Shown: positions 25,712 through 34,472 of the stretch, one piece after another
Numbering within the stretch: position 1 is the first letter of the stretch
How the letters are laid out: each line of letters opens with the position of its first letter
Assembly: GCF_003231275.1 (NCBI RefSeq)
Contig: NZ_QKVL01000011.1
Span: 103,789-167,788, forward strand
Source: Pseudomonas huaxiensis
Lineage (GTDB): Bacteria > Pseudomonadota > Gammaproteobacteria > Pseudomonadales > Pseudomonadaceae
Direction of reading: 5' to 3'
Length of the DNA: 64,000 bases
Notes under the pieces: generated by a model
Seen by the model: the letters and a program-made list of their open reading frames with translations, nothing else
What the model was told of the DNA's origin: nothing
Database searches by the model: none
Program-made: the position numbers and the translations under genes

Positions 25712-26965
25712 TTACCAGATCGGCAAGGTATAGGAAACGATCAAACGGTTTTCATCGGCACCGCGGGCGAAACTCGACCGGTACGCCGCGTTGCGCCACT
25801 TGACTCCGACATTCTTCAGCACCCCGGACTGGAACACATAGCCCAAGTCGGTATTGCGCTCCCATTCATGCCCCGCGCCGGCCGCGGTGGCGGCATCGGC
25901 CTGGTCACCCCTGACGTAGCGGCTCATAAAGGCCAGCCCCGGCACGCCGATGGCGCTGAAGTCGTAGTCATAGCGCACCTGCCATGAACGCTCGCCGGGC
26001 TCGGCGAAATCGTTGATCTGGATGTAATTGGTCAGGTACGGGTCGGTGCCGTTGATGAATGGCATCGATGTTGCGCCGTTCATTTTCTGCAGGCCCAGCC
26101 CCACGGCATGGCCGCCAAGGCTGTAGGTGAACAGCGCATTCAGCGCCCCGCTATCGATCCGCCCGCCGCAGGCCGCACCTGCGTCGTTGCTGAGCATGTA
26201 GCGCAGGTCGCTCTTCAACTTGCCGGGGCCGAAGCTCGCGGTATGGACCAGCGCGAAGAAGTGCTGGCGATAGACCTTTTCCAGCTCGGCGTACTGGTAG
26301 CTCAACAGCACCTGCTTGCCGAGGGAGTAGTCGGCACCGCCGATCAGGTAGGCATCACCCTCGGCAGTGCTGCTGAAACGGCGGTTTTTGTTGTTCAGGG
26401 TCAGGCCGACGGCGTTTGTCGAGTCGCGGTCGGTCATGCGCTCGAAACGCGCGCCGGTGACGGTCAGGCCGTCCAGTTCCTTGATTGTCAGCAGGCCGCC
26501 GTCAAAAGTCTGCGGCAGGATCCGTCCGGTGTTTGCCTGCAGGGTCGCCAGCTTGGGAATCAGCGTGCCGTACTTCAGCTCACTGTTGGACACCCGTACC
26601 TTGGCGGCCAGCCCGACGCGGCCGAATTGGTCGGCGGCGCGACCGTCATCGTGGGTCGGCAACAGGCCGGATCCGGTGCGGTCCGGGCTTGAATCCAGTT
26701 TCACACCGAGCATGCCCAGAGCGTCGAGGCCAAAGCCGACGGTGCCGGCGGTGTAGCCTGAGCGCAAGTCGAGGATGAAGCCCTGGGCCCATTCTTCGCG
26801 CTTGTTCTGCCCGGCGCCGTCACGGAAGTCGCGGTTGAAATAGTAGTTGGACAGTTGCAGGCTGGCCTTGCTGTCGTCGATGAAACCGGCAGCGCTGGCG
26901 GTGCCGGCAGCCAGACACGGGAACAATGAAATCAGGGTCTTGATGATGTTTTTGTTGTTATGCAT
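25712..26965 (-). CDS. OprD-family outer membrane porin
   Basis: 417 residues from the ATG at 26965. Signal peptide MHNNKNIIKTLISLFPCLAAGTASA followed by AGFIDDSKASLQLSNYYFNRDFRD, the standard OprD-family opening. Further hallmarks: EEWAQGFILDLRSGYTAGTVGFGLDALGMLGVKLDSS, GTLIPKLATLQANTGRILPQTFDGG and the end aromatic strand ADENRLIVSYTLPIW. An 18-stranded channel for small carboxylates or amino acids. Beside an MFS carrier and aconitase it probably admits a carboxylic acid; OpdH of P. aeruginosa, for cis-aconitate, is a functional parallel, not a shown orthologue. Confidence 0.94.
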   Translation of the reverse strand: MHNNKNIIKTLISLFPCLAAGTASAAGFIDDSKASLQLSNYYFNRDFRDGAGQNKREEWAQGFILDLRSGYTAGTVGFGLDALGMLGVKLDSSPDRTGSGLLPTHDDGRAADQFGRVGLAAKVRVSNSELKYGTLIPKLATLQANTGRILPQTFDGGLLTIKELDGLTVTGARFERMTDRDSTNAVGLTLNNKNRRFSSTAEGDAYLIGGADYSLGKQVLLSYQYAELEKVYRQHFFALVHTASFGPGKLKSDLRYMLSNDAGAACGGRIDSGALNALFTYSLGGHAVGLGLQKMNGATSMPFINGTDPYLTNYIQINDFAEPGERSWQVRYDYDFSAIGVPGLAFMSRYVRGDQADAATAAGAGHEWERNTDLGYVFQSGVLKNVGVKWRNAAYRSSFARGADENRLIVSYTLPIW

Positions 26966-27072
26966 CAGTGTGGGTCCGTTCTTTGGGCATGCAGATGCCT
27001 TGGCCCCATTGATCGAGGCCAGGCGGGAAAATTTCAGTGAAGGGTTTGGGCCTGCTTCGCAGTCCCGATGGA

Positions 27073-28389
27073 TCAATGGGCCGAAGCGGGAACCGGCTGC
27101 TCCGGCTCTTTGTTGTTCACCCGCATCAAGGCGGTCATGAGGAAGGCAATCGCCAGCAGCACACTGAGGAACACCAGCCCGGTGGCCGCGCTCTGACTGT
27201 TGCCCTTGACCACACCGATCATCGAAGGGCCGACGAAGCCGCCAAGGTTGCCAATGGAGTTGATCACCGCGATGGATACCGCTGCGGTAGTGCGGTCGAG
27301 GAACAGGGTCGGCAGCGCCCAGAACGGTGACTTGAAGCTGTAAAGGCCAGACAACGCGACACAGATCATCGCCATCGATAGCACCGGACTACCCAGCATG
27401 CCTGCGCCCATAAGGCCCAACGCCGCCACCAGCAGTGGCAATGCCGAGTGCATCTTGCGCTCGTTGCGGCGATCGGAACTGCGCGACCAGGCCACCATCA
27501 CCCCGGTGGCGACGATGTACGGCAGCATGGCGATCAGGCCGATTTGGGTGTGGCTTAGCTCGCTGGAAAAACCTTTGATGATCTGCGGCATCCAGTAGCC
27601 GACGCCGAGGCTGCCGCACTGGTAGACGAAGTAGATGAACGCCAGGTACAGCACCTTGGTGTTGGTCATGGTCTTGAACACGCCCAGGCTTTTGACGTTC
27701 TTGCGGCTCTGGCGGTCGCGCTCGAGTTCGGCCAGCAGCCAGGCCTTCTCCTCCGGCTTCAGCCATTTGGCCTGCTCCGGTTTGTCGGTGAGGAAGAAGT
27801 AGCAGGCAACGCCCAGCAGCACCGCCGGGATGCCTTCGAGGAACAGCATCCAGCGCCAGCCGCTCCAGTCGAACCACTTGATGTTGTCCATGATCCAGGT
27901 GGAGAGCGGCGCGCCAATGATGTAACTGACCGGAATCGCCGCGGTGAACAGCGCCACAGTGGTGGCCAGTTCACGAGAGCGGAACCAGAAGGTCAGGTAG
28001 ACGATCACGCCCGGGAAGAAACCGGCTTCGGCCACGCCGAGCAGGAAGCGCAGCACATACAACTGGTTGGCGCTCTGCGCAAAGGCGGTCGCTGCGGCGA
28101 TGGCGCCCCAGGTCACCAGGATCCGGGCGATCCACACCCGTGCGCCGAACTTGTTGAGCATGATGTTGCTCGGCACTTCGAAGAGGAAGTAACCGATGAA
28201 GAAGATCCCCGAAATGAAGCCGAAGGCCTCGCTGGTCAGGGCCAGTTCCTTGTTCATTTCCAGGGCCGCGTAGCCGATGTTGGCGCGATCCAGGTAGGAC
28301 ACGATGTACAGCAGGAAAACGAACGGGATGATCCGCAAGGTGACCTTGCGGACGATCGCGTGTTCGTCGAGCGTATTGTTCTTGTTCAT
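27073..28389 (-). CDS. MFS transporter, anion:cation symporter (phthalate permease) family
   Basis: 438 residues from the ATG at 28389, with 12 predicted membrane helices. ACS-family signs are TLRIIPFVFLLYIVSYLDRANIGYAALEMNKEL, GYFLFEVPSNIMLNKFGARVWIARI and FLLGVAEAGFFPGVIVYLTFWFRSRE. These proton symporters carry organic anions such as phthalate, tartrate, glucarate or galactonate. It lies between lactonase and porin genes and likely moves the same compound across the inner membrane that the porin admits. Confidence 0.93.
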   Translation of the reverse strand: MNKNNTLDEHAIVRKVTLRIIPFVFLLYIVSYLDRANIGYAALEMNKELALTSEAFGFISGIFFIGYFLFEVPSNIMLNKFGARVWIARILVTWGAIAAATAFAQSANQLYVLRFLLGVAEAGFFPGVIVYLTFWFRSRELATTVALFTAAIPVSYIIGAPLSTWIMDNIKWFDWSGWRWMLFLEGIPAVLLGVACYFFLTDKPEQAKWLKPEEKAWLLAELERDRQSRKNVKSLGVFKTMTNTKVLYLAFIYFVYQCGSLGVGYWMPQIIKGFSSELSHTQIGLIAMLPYIVATGVMVAWSRSSDRRNERKMHSALPLLVAALGLMGAGMLGSPVLSMAMICVALSGLYSFKSPFWALPTLFLDRTTAAVSIAVINSIGNLGGFVGPSMIGVVKGNSQSAATGLVFLSVLLAIAFLMTALMRVNNKEPEQPVPASAH

Positions 28390-28462
28390 GGCGACCTCGT
28401 TGGGAGCAAGCTTGCGCCCGCTCCGTGCGTTTTTATAGTGACCGGGCCGAAGTCCGGGTGGA

Positions 28463-29515
28463 TCAGGCAGAAAAAACCATGCACACCGGGCTGCCGGTGG
28501 CGATCGAGAAGCCGTTGTCGCGCAGGCCCCCGCTCGTCGCATCAACCGCCAGCGAGACGATCGAGTCGCTGTCCTCGTTGAGAACGAAGACGAATCGCTG
28601 GTTGGGCGTGAGGGCGAAGAAACGCGGGGTGCGGCCCTGGCTCGGGGCGAACTCCACCGGCGTCAGCACGCCGCTGGCGGCGTCGATGGCGAACACCGCG
28701 ATGCAGTCACAGCCACGGTTGGAGGCATAGAGAAATCGCCCGTCGCGGCTCACTTCGATTTCCGCGGCGCGGCTGTTGCCGGTGAAACTCGACGGCAGCG
28801 ACGGCAGCACCTGCACCGCCTGCAACGCGCCGCTCGCCGGATCGAAGCGGTAACTGGTGACGCTGGAGTCCAGCTCGTTGATCGCGAAGGCCAGCGGTGC
28901 CTCAGGGTGCAACGCCAGATGGCGCGGCCCGGCGCCTTCACGGCTGGCGACGAAGGCCTGCTCGGTGGGTGTCAGGTGACCGTTGTCAAAGCGGAACACG
29001 AAGATTCGGTCCAGGCCCTTGTCCGGCACCAGGACGAACTGGCCGCTGGCATCGAAGGCATTGAAATGCGGCTTGGCGAACGGTTGTTCGATCCGGTGCG
29101 GACCCGTCGGGCCGTGCAACGCCACCACTTGGCACAGGCCGCCGATGGCACCATCGGATTCAATGGCGAGCACCGCCAAGGTGCCGCTGACATGGTTGGA
29201 CACCACCAGAAAGCGCTCGCTCGGGTCCAGTGCCAGGTGCACCGGGTTCTTGCCTTCGCAGCTCTTGCGGTTGAGAAAGGTCAGCCGTCCGTTCGCCTTG
29301 TCGATGCTGAAGGCGCTGACCTCGCTGCGGTCGCCGTGCACGGTGTAGAGGCGGTCGCCCTGGCGGTTGAGGACCAAAAACGATGGATTGACCAGGTCAT
29401 CCACAGTCTGCACCAGGCGCAGGCTGCCTTGTTCCTGGTCAACGGCAAAGACGCTGATGCCGTCGCCACGGGCGTTGCGCTCGCGGGTGGTGCGGGAGCC
29501 GACGTAGGCGTACAT
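28463..29515 (-). CDS. Seven-bladed beta-propeller lactonase (Pgl/CMLE-like family)
   Basis: 350 residues starting MYAYVGSRTTRERNARGDGISVFAV. Repeated blades are visible as VNPSFLVLNRQGDRLYTVH, NPVHLALDPSERFLVVSNHVSGTLAVLAI, KPHFNAFDASGQFVLVPDKGLDRIFVFRF, GPRHLALHPEAPLAFAINELDSSVTSYRF, AAEIEVSRDGRFLYASNRGCDCIAVFAI and TPRFFALTPNQRFVFVLNEDSDSIV. The family includes YbhE 6-phosphogluconolactonase and fungal carboxymuconate cyclase. There is no signal peptide. In this setting it more probably opens or forms a lactone of a carboxylic acid than serves the pentose phosphate route. It starts 77 bases after the aconitase stop. Confidence 0.87.
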   Translation of the reverse strand: MYAYVGSRTTRERNARGDGISVFAVDQEQGSLRLVQTVDDLVNPSFLVLNRQGDRLYTVHGDRSEVSAFSIDKANGRLTFLNRKSCEGKNPVHLALDPSERFLVVSNHVSGTLAVLAIESDGAIGGLCQVVALHGPTGPHRIEQPFAKPHFNAFDASGQFVLVPDKGLDRIFVFRFDNGHLTPTEQAFVASREGAGPRHLALHPEAPLAFAINELDSSVTSYRFDPASGALQAVQVLPSLPSSFTGNSRAAEIEVSRDGRFLYASNRGCDCIAVFAIDAASGVLTPVEFAPSQGRTPRFFALTPNQRFVFVLNEDSDSIVSLAVDATSGGLRDNGFSIATGSPVCMVFSA

Positions 29516-29592
29516 GGGGGTGTTCTCCGGAATTGCGGTTTTTCTGTTGTTTTTGCCGCCGGGTCGCGGCCCTTTCGCGAGCGCGGGCGTAG

Positions 29593-32271
29593 TCAGCCGG
29601 CGGTGCGAGCGACCACCTTGCGAATCACGTACGGCAGCACCCCGCCGTTGCGCAGGTAACGGACTTCCTGGGTCGAATCGATGCGCACCAGCAAGTCCAC
29701 GTCTTGCCGCTCACCATTGGCCCGGTGAATCACCAGGGTCACCTGGTTGTCGCCTACTCGCAGGTCGTCCAGCCCGATAAAGTCGAGCTGCTCGCGACCG
29801 TCCAGGCTGAGGTCGTCCACGCTCTGCCCCTCGCGGAACTGCAGGGGGATCACACCCATACCGATCAGGTTGCTGCGGTGGATCCGCTCGATACTGCGTG
29901 CCACCACCGCCTTGACCCCAAGCAGCGCCTGGGCCTTGGCCGCCCAGTCGCGGCTGGAGCCGGCGCCGTAGTTGATGCCTGCGAACACCACCATCGGCGT
30001 GCCTTGCGCGGCGTAGCTACTGGCCGCCTCGTACAGCGGCAGGCACGCGCGGTGGTCGGCCGTCCAGGCCCAGGCGCCCGGCCCCGGCTGCTGTTCGCCG
30101 AGCAAGCGGTTCCTCACCGATTTGTTGGTGAACGCGCCACGCAACATGACTTCGTGGTTGCTGCGCCGGGTCGAATACTGGTTGAGGTCTTGCGGGTCTT
30201 CGCCGCGCTCCAGCAGCCATTGCCCGGCAAGGCTGTTGGCGGGGATCGCGCCGGCCGGCGAGATATGGTCGGTGGTGACGTTGTCGCCCAGCACCATCAA
30301 CACCCGCGCACCGCTGATCGCCAGGCTGCTTTTCGGCTCGGCCTGGATATCCGCCAGGTACTGTGGGCGACGCAGGTAAGTGGATTGCGGGCTCCACGGA
30401 AACTGCACGCTGCCCTCGGCGGAGAGCGCCTGCCAGTGGTGGGTGCCGTCCCACACCGTGGCCAGCCGCTGCTGGAAGAATTCGGGCCGCACGACCCTGG
30501 CTACCTGCTCGGCCACCTCGGTATCCGAGGGCATCAGGTCATGCAGGTAGACCGGCTGGCCGTCCGCGTCTGTACCCAAGGCATCGCGGCTCAGGTCGAC
30601 ATCGATGCTTCCGGCAATGGCATAGGCCACGCACAGCGCCGGGGACGCAAGGTAACCGGCGGGCACCTTCGGGTTGACCCGGCCTTCGAAATTGCGGTTG
30701 CCGGACAGCACCACCACGCCTTTGAGGCCCTGCTCGGCGAAGGCTTCGACATGGGTTTCGAGCTTGCCGGAGTTGCCAATGCAGGTCATGCAGCCGAAAC
30801 CCGCCAGGTCGAAGCCCAACGCCGAGAAGTCCTCCAACAAACCGGCTTCAGCCAGGTAATCGGCCACCACCCGCGAGCCGGGGGACAGAGACGTCTTGAC
30901 CCAGGGTTTGCGTTGCAGGCCGAGCTGCCGGGCACGGCGCGCCAGCAGGCCGGCCTGGATCATCAGCGAAGGGTTGGCGGTGTTGGTGCAACTGGTGATC
31001 GCCGACATCACCACCGCGCCGTGGGTGATGGACTGTTCGAACGAAGGCTCGAAGAATTCCCGGGCGCTCGACCCGGCGATCAGGCCTTCGCCACCCAGCA
31101 CCTCATCACGGAACGACGCCGCAGCCGCCGATAACGGTTGGCGCTGGTGTGGCTGATGCGGGCCTGCGACGCTCGGTTCGATGCTGGCCAGGTCCAGTTC
31201 GATCAATTCGTCGAACTGCGGCTGTGCCAGCTCATCGCGGCGCCACAGCGGCTGGGCGCTCATGTAGGCAATAACCTGCTCGCGCAATTCGGCGGAGCGG
31301 CCGCTGAGTTCCAGGTAGCTCAGGGTTTCGCCGTCGAACGGGAAGAACACCACGGTGGCGCCGTACTCCGGAGCCATGTTCGACACCGTGCCGCGAGCGG
31401 CCCAACCCAGGGTGGACAGTCCCGGGCCAGTGAACTCGACGAACTTGCCCACCACCGAGCGCTGACGCAGGATCTCGGCCACATGCAGGGCCAGGTCAGT
31501 GGCGGTTACGCCGGCACGCAAGGCGTTGCTCAAGCGGATACCGATGACCTTGGGAAAGCTGATAGGCACCGGTTCGCCGACCATCGCCGCCTGCCCTTCC
31601 AGGCCGCCGACACCCCAGCCCAGCACGCCGATGGCGTTGATCATCGGCGTGTGGCTGTCGGTCGCGACCATATCGTCCGGATGCAACAGGCGCTGGCCGT
31701 CAGCCGTGCGGCTTTCCCAGATCACCTTGGCCAGGGCTTCCATGTTCATCTGGTGGATGATGCCGGTGCCCGGCGGGATCACCCCAAAGTTGTCGAGGCT
31801 CTTCTGCGCCCACTTGATGAAACGGTAGCGCTCGCTGTTGCGGCGAAAATCGATATCCAGGTTGGCTTCCACGGCGTCGGCTTCGGCGTAGCGCTCGACG
31901 ATCACCGAATGGTCGATGGTCAGCACAGCGGGAATCAGCGGGTTCATCGCCTGCGGATCGCCGCCCAGTTCCGCAACCACATCACGCATGCCGGCGAAGT
32001 CGGCCAGCGCCGGCAGGCAGGTAGTGTCGTGGAACATCAGACGGTTGGGCTGGAATGGCACTTCGCAGTCCGGGCCTTGACCGGTGGCGCGGGCCAGCAC
32101 CGGCGGCAGCGCCTCGGGCGAGCAACGCGCGACGTTCTCCAGCAGGATGCGAATCGAGTACGGCAAGCGTGCCACCTCGGTCGGCGTCAGCAGCTTGTAC
32201 AGATCGACATAGGCAAATGTCTGTTGATCGATCACCAGGTGGGAAAAGAGGTCGCGGGCAGTTTCGGTCAT
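29593..32271 (-). CDS. acnA: Aconitate hydratase, AcnA-type paralogue
   Basis: 892 residues from the ATG at 32271. The whole iron-sulfur aconitase is present: RLMFHDTTCLPALADFAGMRDVVAELGG, the DSHTPMINAIGVLGWGVGGLEGQAAM motif, and the three cluster cysteines in AITSCTNTANPS and GFGCMTCIGNSG; the C-terminal swivel domain has NYGAGSSRDWAAKAQALLGVKAVVARSIERIHRSNLIGMGV. It converts citrate, cis-aconitate and isocitrate, or related tricarboxylates. It belongs to the AcnA rather than AcnB or AcnD lineage by its opening LFSHLVIDQQTFAYVDLYKL. Its context, a LysR gene, lactonase, carrier and porin, suggests a dedicated paralogue for an imported acid rather than the housekeeping enzyme. Confidence 0.93.
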   Translation of the reverse strand: MTETARDLFSHLVIDQQTFAYVDLYKLLTPTEVARLPYSIRILLENVARCSPEALPPVLARATGQGPDCEVPFQPNRLMFHDTTCLPALADFAGMRDVVAELGGDPQAMNPLIPAVLTIDHSVIVERYAEADAVEANLDIDFRRNSERYRFIKWAQKSLDNFGVIPPGTGIIHQMNMEALAKVIWESRTADGQRLLHPDDMVATDSHTPMINAIGVLGWGVGGLEGQAAMVGEPVPISFPKVIGIRLSNALRAGVTATDLALHVAEILRQRSVVGKFVEFTGPGLSTLGWAARGTVSNMAPEYGATVVFFPFDGETLSYLELSGRSAELREQVIAYMSAQPLWRRDELAQPQFDELIELDLASIEPSVAGPHQPHQRQPLSAAAASFRDEVLGGEGLIAGSSAREFFEPSFEQSITHGAVVMSAITSCTNTANPSLMIQAGLLARRARQLGLQRKPWVKTSLSPGSRVVADYLAEAGLLEDFSALGFDLAGFGCMTCIGNSGKLETHVEAFAEQGLKGVVVLSGNRNFEGRVNPKVPAGYLASPALCVAYAIAGSIDVDLSRDALGTDADGQPVYLHDLMPSDTEVAEQVARVVRPEFFQQRLATVWDGTHHWQALSAEGSVQFPWSPQSTYLRRPQYLADIQAEPKSSLAISGARVLMVLGDNVTTDHISPAGAIPANSLAGQWLLERGEDPQDLNQYSTRRSNHEVMLRGAFTNKSVRNRLLGEQQPGPGAWAWTADHRACLPLYEAASSYAAQGTPMVVFAGINYGAGSSRDWAAKAQALLGVKAVVARSIERIHRSNLIGMGVIPLQFREGQSVDDLSLDGREQLDFIGLDDLRVGDNQVTLVIHRANGERQDVDLLVRIDSTQEVRYLRNGGVLPYVIRKVVARTAG

Positions 32272-32339
32272 GCGCTCATCGCTCGGCTTTTTTTCTGTTT
32301 TTACGGGCCGGGCAAGCCGGGACACCGTTGCTGAAGCCG

Positions 32340-32368
32340 ATACTAGGAGCAGTGGAGAGCGATGAAAA
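32340..32368 (-). promoter_or_regulatory. Predicted sigma70 promoter of the aconitase operon
   Basis: On the minus strand a -35 TTTTCA (32363-32368) and a -10 TAGTAT (32340-32345) are separated by 17 bases. The predicted start at about 32333 leaves a 62-base leader. The LysR-type palindrome is centred at -65, the standard recognition-site position, and a half-site-like TGGAGAGC (32353-32360, plus strand) lies in the spacer. Confidence 0.55.
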
Positions 32369-32378
32369 TTGATCAATT
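32367..32378. promoter_or_regulatory. Palindrome AATTGATCAATT next to the -35 box
   Basis: Perfect 12-base palindrome, centred about -40 from the predicted start. It overlaps the -35 region and could be a second regulator's operator or an AT-rich activation-site element. Confidence 0.4.
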
Positions 32379-32386
32379 ACCACGGC

Positions 32387-32409
32387 AGCGTTCTCCAATG
32401 GAGAACGCT
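32387..32409. promoter_or_regulatory. LysR-type operator, 23-bp perfect palindrome
   Basis: Arms AGCGTTCTCCA (32387-32397) and TGGAGAACGCT (32399-32409) around a single A. It contains the T-N11-A LysR box (TCTCCAATGGAGA). It lies between the LysR gene's stop and the aconitase promoter, centred at -65. No T-run follows, so a terminator is less likely. Confidence 0.8.
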
Positions 32410-32417
32410 TGCAGGCA

Positions 32418-33308
32418 TCACTTTTCAGGCAGTTTCAGGTGATCGATGAAGGTGCGCAGGGTCGGCGACGCCGCGTCGTATTTGCGCAAGGCCAGCAGCA
32501 AAGAACGTTTGGCCCAGGGCTCGGCCAGGGTCACGGTCTTCAGGGCATGACTGCGCGGGTACTGGCTGACCACACTGCGCGGCAGCACGGCCACGCCGAG
32601 CCCGTTGGCAACCAGGCGGCACATGCAGTCAAAACTGCTGATACGGATCCTCAGGCGCAGCGGCAGGTCGAGCTTCTCCGCTTCGCGGGTGAGCAAGCTG
32701 TGGACCGAGCTTTCCAGGTGCGGGCCGACGAACTCATGCTCCAGCGCATCCCGGAACTGCACCGATTTACGCTGGGCCAGGGCGTGCCCGCCGGGCACCA
32801 CCAACACCAGCTCGTCATCGCGGTACGGCAGGGTTTCCAGCCCTTGCGCGGCGGTCTGCGCAGCGATGATGCCAAGATCAGCACGGCCGTCGGCCACCGC
32901 GCGGACCACCGCCGAACCGACCCGTTCCTCGATATCGAACCTGATCTGCGGGTATAGCTCGGCGAATCCCGCCACGTCCTGCGGGAGGAATTGCGACAAC
33001 GCCGAGGTGATGGCATGGATGCGGATGTGCCCCTTCACGCCGCTGGCGTAATCGCTCAGTTCAGTGTCGAGCTGAACCAGGGTCTGTTTCAGTTGCCGGG
33101 CGTAGAACAGCAGCGACTGCCCAGCCGGGGTGAGCTCGACGCCGCGGGCGTTACGGATCAGCAGTGGCGAGCCGATCTGTGCTTCCAGCTCGCTAATGCG
33201 CTTGCTGATCGCCGACACCGCCAGGTGCTTGATCCGCGCCGCACGCGTGAGGTTGCGCTCCTGAGCGACGGTGATGAACAGGTCGAGGCTGGTGAGGTCG
33301 TAGCGCAC
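32418..33308 (-). CDS. LysR-family regulator of the aconitase-lactonase operon
   Basis: 296 residues from a GTG start with AGGA upstream. N-terminal winged helix-turn-helix MRYDLTSLDLFITVAQERNLTRAARIKHLAVSAISKRISELEAQIGSPLLIRNARGVELTPAGQ, then the periplasmic-binding-like effector domain (KGHIRIHAITSALSQFLPQDVAGF, DLGIIAAQTAAQGLETLPYRDDELVLVVPGGH). It is encoded upstream of and in the same direction as the aconitase, 146 bases away, not divergently. The palindromic LysR box lies in between, so it probably controls the operon in response to the imported acid or its metabolite. Confidence 0.93.
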   Translation of the reverse strand: MRYDLTSLDLFITVAQERNLTRAARIKHLAVSAISKRISELEAQIGSPLLIRNARGVELTPAGQSLLFYARQLKQTLVQLDTELSDYASGVKGHIRIHAITSALSQFLPQDVAGFAELYPQIRFDIEERVGSAVVRAVADGRADLGIIAAQTAAQGLETLPYRDDELVLVVPGGHALAQRKSVQFRDALEHEFVGPHLESSVHSLLTREAEKLDLPLRLRIRISSFDCMCRLVANGLGVAVLPRSVVSQYPRSHALKTVTLAEPWAKRSLLLALRKYDAASPTLRTFIDHLKLPEK

Positions 33309-33478
33309 GCGGAAGATTCCTCGAAGGTCAGTGGTTGGCCAGGCGGTCGAGCGCGCGTCGGGTCACGTGCTCGATTCAGCCTGGCGGCTCAATTTGAAGG
33401 TTACCGAATGTTTGTTCAGTTTCACTAAGCCAAACCAAACAAACGCTCAGCAAGCCGACAATTCAGTAGAGCCGCGAC

Positions 33479-33565
33479 ATGAGTGAAGCCAACAGCGACC
33501 CGGGTCAGATCCCTGGGGAAGCGCTGTGGGACGAAGCCTTGGACTGGTTACTCGTCACCCACCAA
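33479..33565 (+). pseudogene. Possible remnant of a FecR-type sigma regulator N-terminus
   Basis: A forward frame starting MSEANSDPGQIPGEALWDEALDWLLVTHQ resembles the first helix of FecR proteins (EALDWLVRL-like, DUF4880). The similarity stops at about 33565, where the frame enters the end of the antisense GntR gene and becomes arginine/proline/serine-rich. No sigma factor or TonB receptor gene is near. It may be the relic of a deleted fec-type gene, or chance. Confidence 0.28.
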
Positions 33566-34259
33566 ACACGATCCCCGTGCGCGCCGCCGCATTGCGGATA
33601 TGTTCCTGCATCGCTTTCTGCGCCGCGCTCGCTGAATGGCGGCTCAGCGCACGGAGGATCTTGCGGTGTTCCTGCCAGGTTTCCATCGCCCGCTCCGGGC
33701 GAATGAACGGCAGCTTCTGGCTCTCGGCGAAGATCGTTTCGCTGGAGGTGACGATGTGCAGCATCGCCCTGTTGCCGCTGGCTTCGAGCAGACGGCGGTG
33801 GAAGGCGAAATCGAGCTTTGCCGCCGCCTCGAACTGGCCGGCGCGCAGTTGCTCGCGCATGGCTTCGACGTTCACTGCCAGTTCATCGATGTCGTCGGCG
33901 GTCAGGGCGTTGGCCGCCTGCCCTGCAGCGAAGCCTTCGAGCACATAGCGCAACTGAAAGGTGTCCGCCGCGCCGATCTGCTGGGCGAACGGCCAGGAAA
34001 ACCACGACGATTCCGGCGCCGGCTCGCTCTTGGCGCCCTGCACAAAGACGCCTTTGCCCGGCTGCACGCTGACCACGCCCAAGGCGCTGAGCGACGACAA
34101 GGCTTCACGCAATGACGCGCGGCTTACCCCCAGCCGTTCGGCCAGGTCACGCTGCGAGGGCAAGGCATCGCCGGGCTGGTAGTCGCCCTCGCGGATCAGC
34201 CGCTGGATGGCCTGCAAGGCCTGCTCGGGAACGGCGCTGCGGGGTGGAATATCGAGCAT
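33555..34259 (-). CDS. GntR-family regulator, FadR/FCD subfamily
   Basis: 234 residues from the ATG at 34259. N-terminal winged helix-turn-helix: AVPEQALQAIQRLIREGDYQPGDALPSQRDLAERLGVSRASLREALSSLSALGVVSVQPGKGVFV. C-terminal all-helical FCD domain with metal-ligand-like residues in LDFAFHRRLLEASGNRAMLHIV and EHRKILRALSRHSASAAQKAMQEHI. These sense small carboxylic acids. It is divergent from an amino-acid ABC transporter 277 bases away, and a CTGGTCTGAACAG-type operator lies in the gap, so transporter control and autoregulation are likely. Confidence 0.92.
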   Translation of the reverse strand: MLDIPPRSAVPEQALQAIQRLIREGDYQPGDALPSQRDLAERLGVSRASLREALSSLSALGVVSVQPGKGVFVQGAKSEPAPESSWFSWPFAQQIGAADTFQLRYVLEGFAAGQAANALTADDIDELAVNVEAMREQLRAGQFEAAAKLDFAFHRRLLEASGNRAMLHIVTSSETIFAESQKLPFIRPERAMETWQEHRKILRALSRHSASAAQKAMQEHIRNAAARTGIVFGG

Positions 34260-34404
34260 GTGGTCAGACCCGTCAGAACAAAGAATGCGCTGTTTTACGT
34301 CCTTTTCCCGGTACCACGCAAGTTTGGCCCCATCCTGGCGCAGGCCCGTAAACATTGCCTTTTCTCGGGGCAAAATGGGTTTGCATGGTTGTCACGGGCC
34401 CGGT

Positions 34405-34420
34405 AACTGTTCAGACCAGT
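34405..34420. promoter_or_regulatory. Overlapping GntR-type operator and GAACAGTT element
   Basis: CTGTTCAGACCAG (34407-34419) reads CTGGTCTGAACAG on the minus strand, close to the TGGTCTGACCA pattern bound by FCD-type GntR proteins. AACTGTTC (34405-34412) is the complement of GAACAGTT, the element found near -128 of the two sulfur operons. It is centred near -91 of the sigma54 promoter at 34473. Confidence 0.5.
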
Positions 34421-34472
34421 AATACCGCCTAAATCCGGGCCTCCGGGAAAGTTTTCAAGATTTTTCCGCGCA

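Noticed and set aside
32387..32409. Treating the 23-bp palindrome as the lysR terminator
   Set aside because: There is a one-base loop, no T-run on either side, and it sits at -65 of a promoter with a T-N11-A core.
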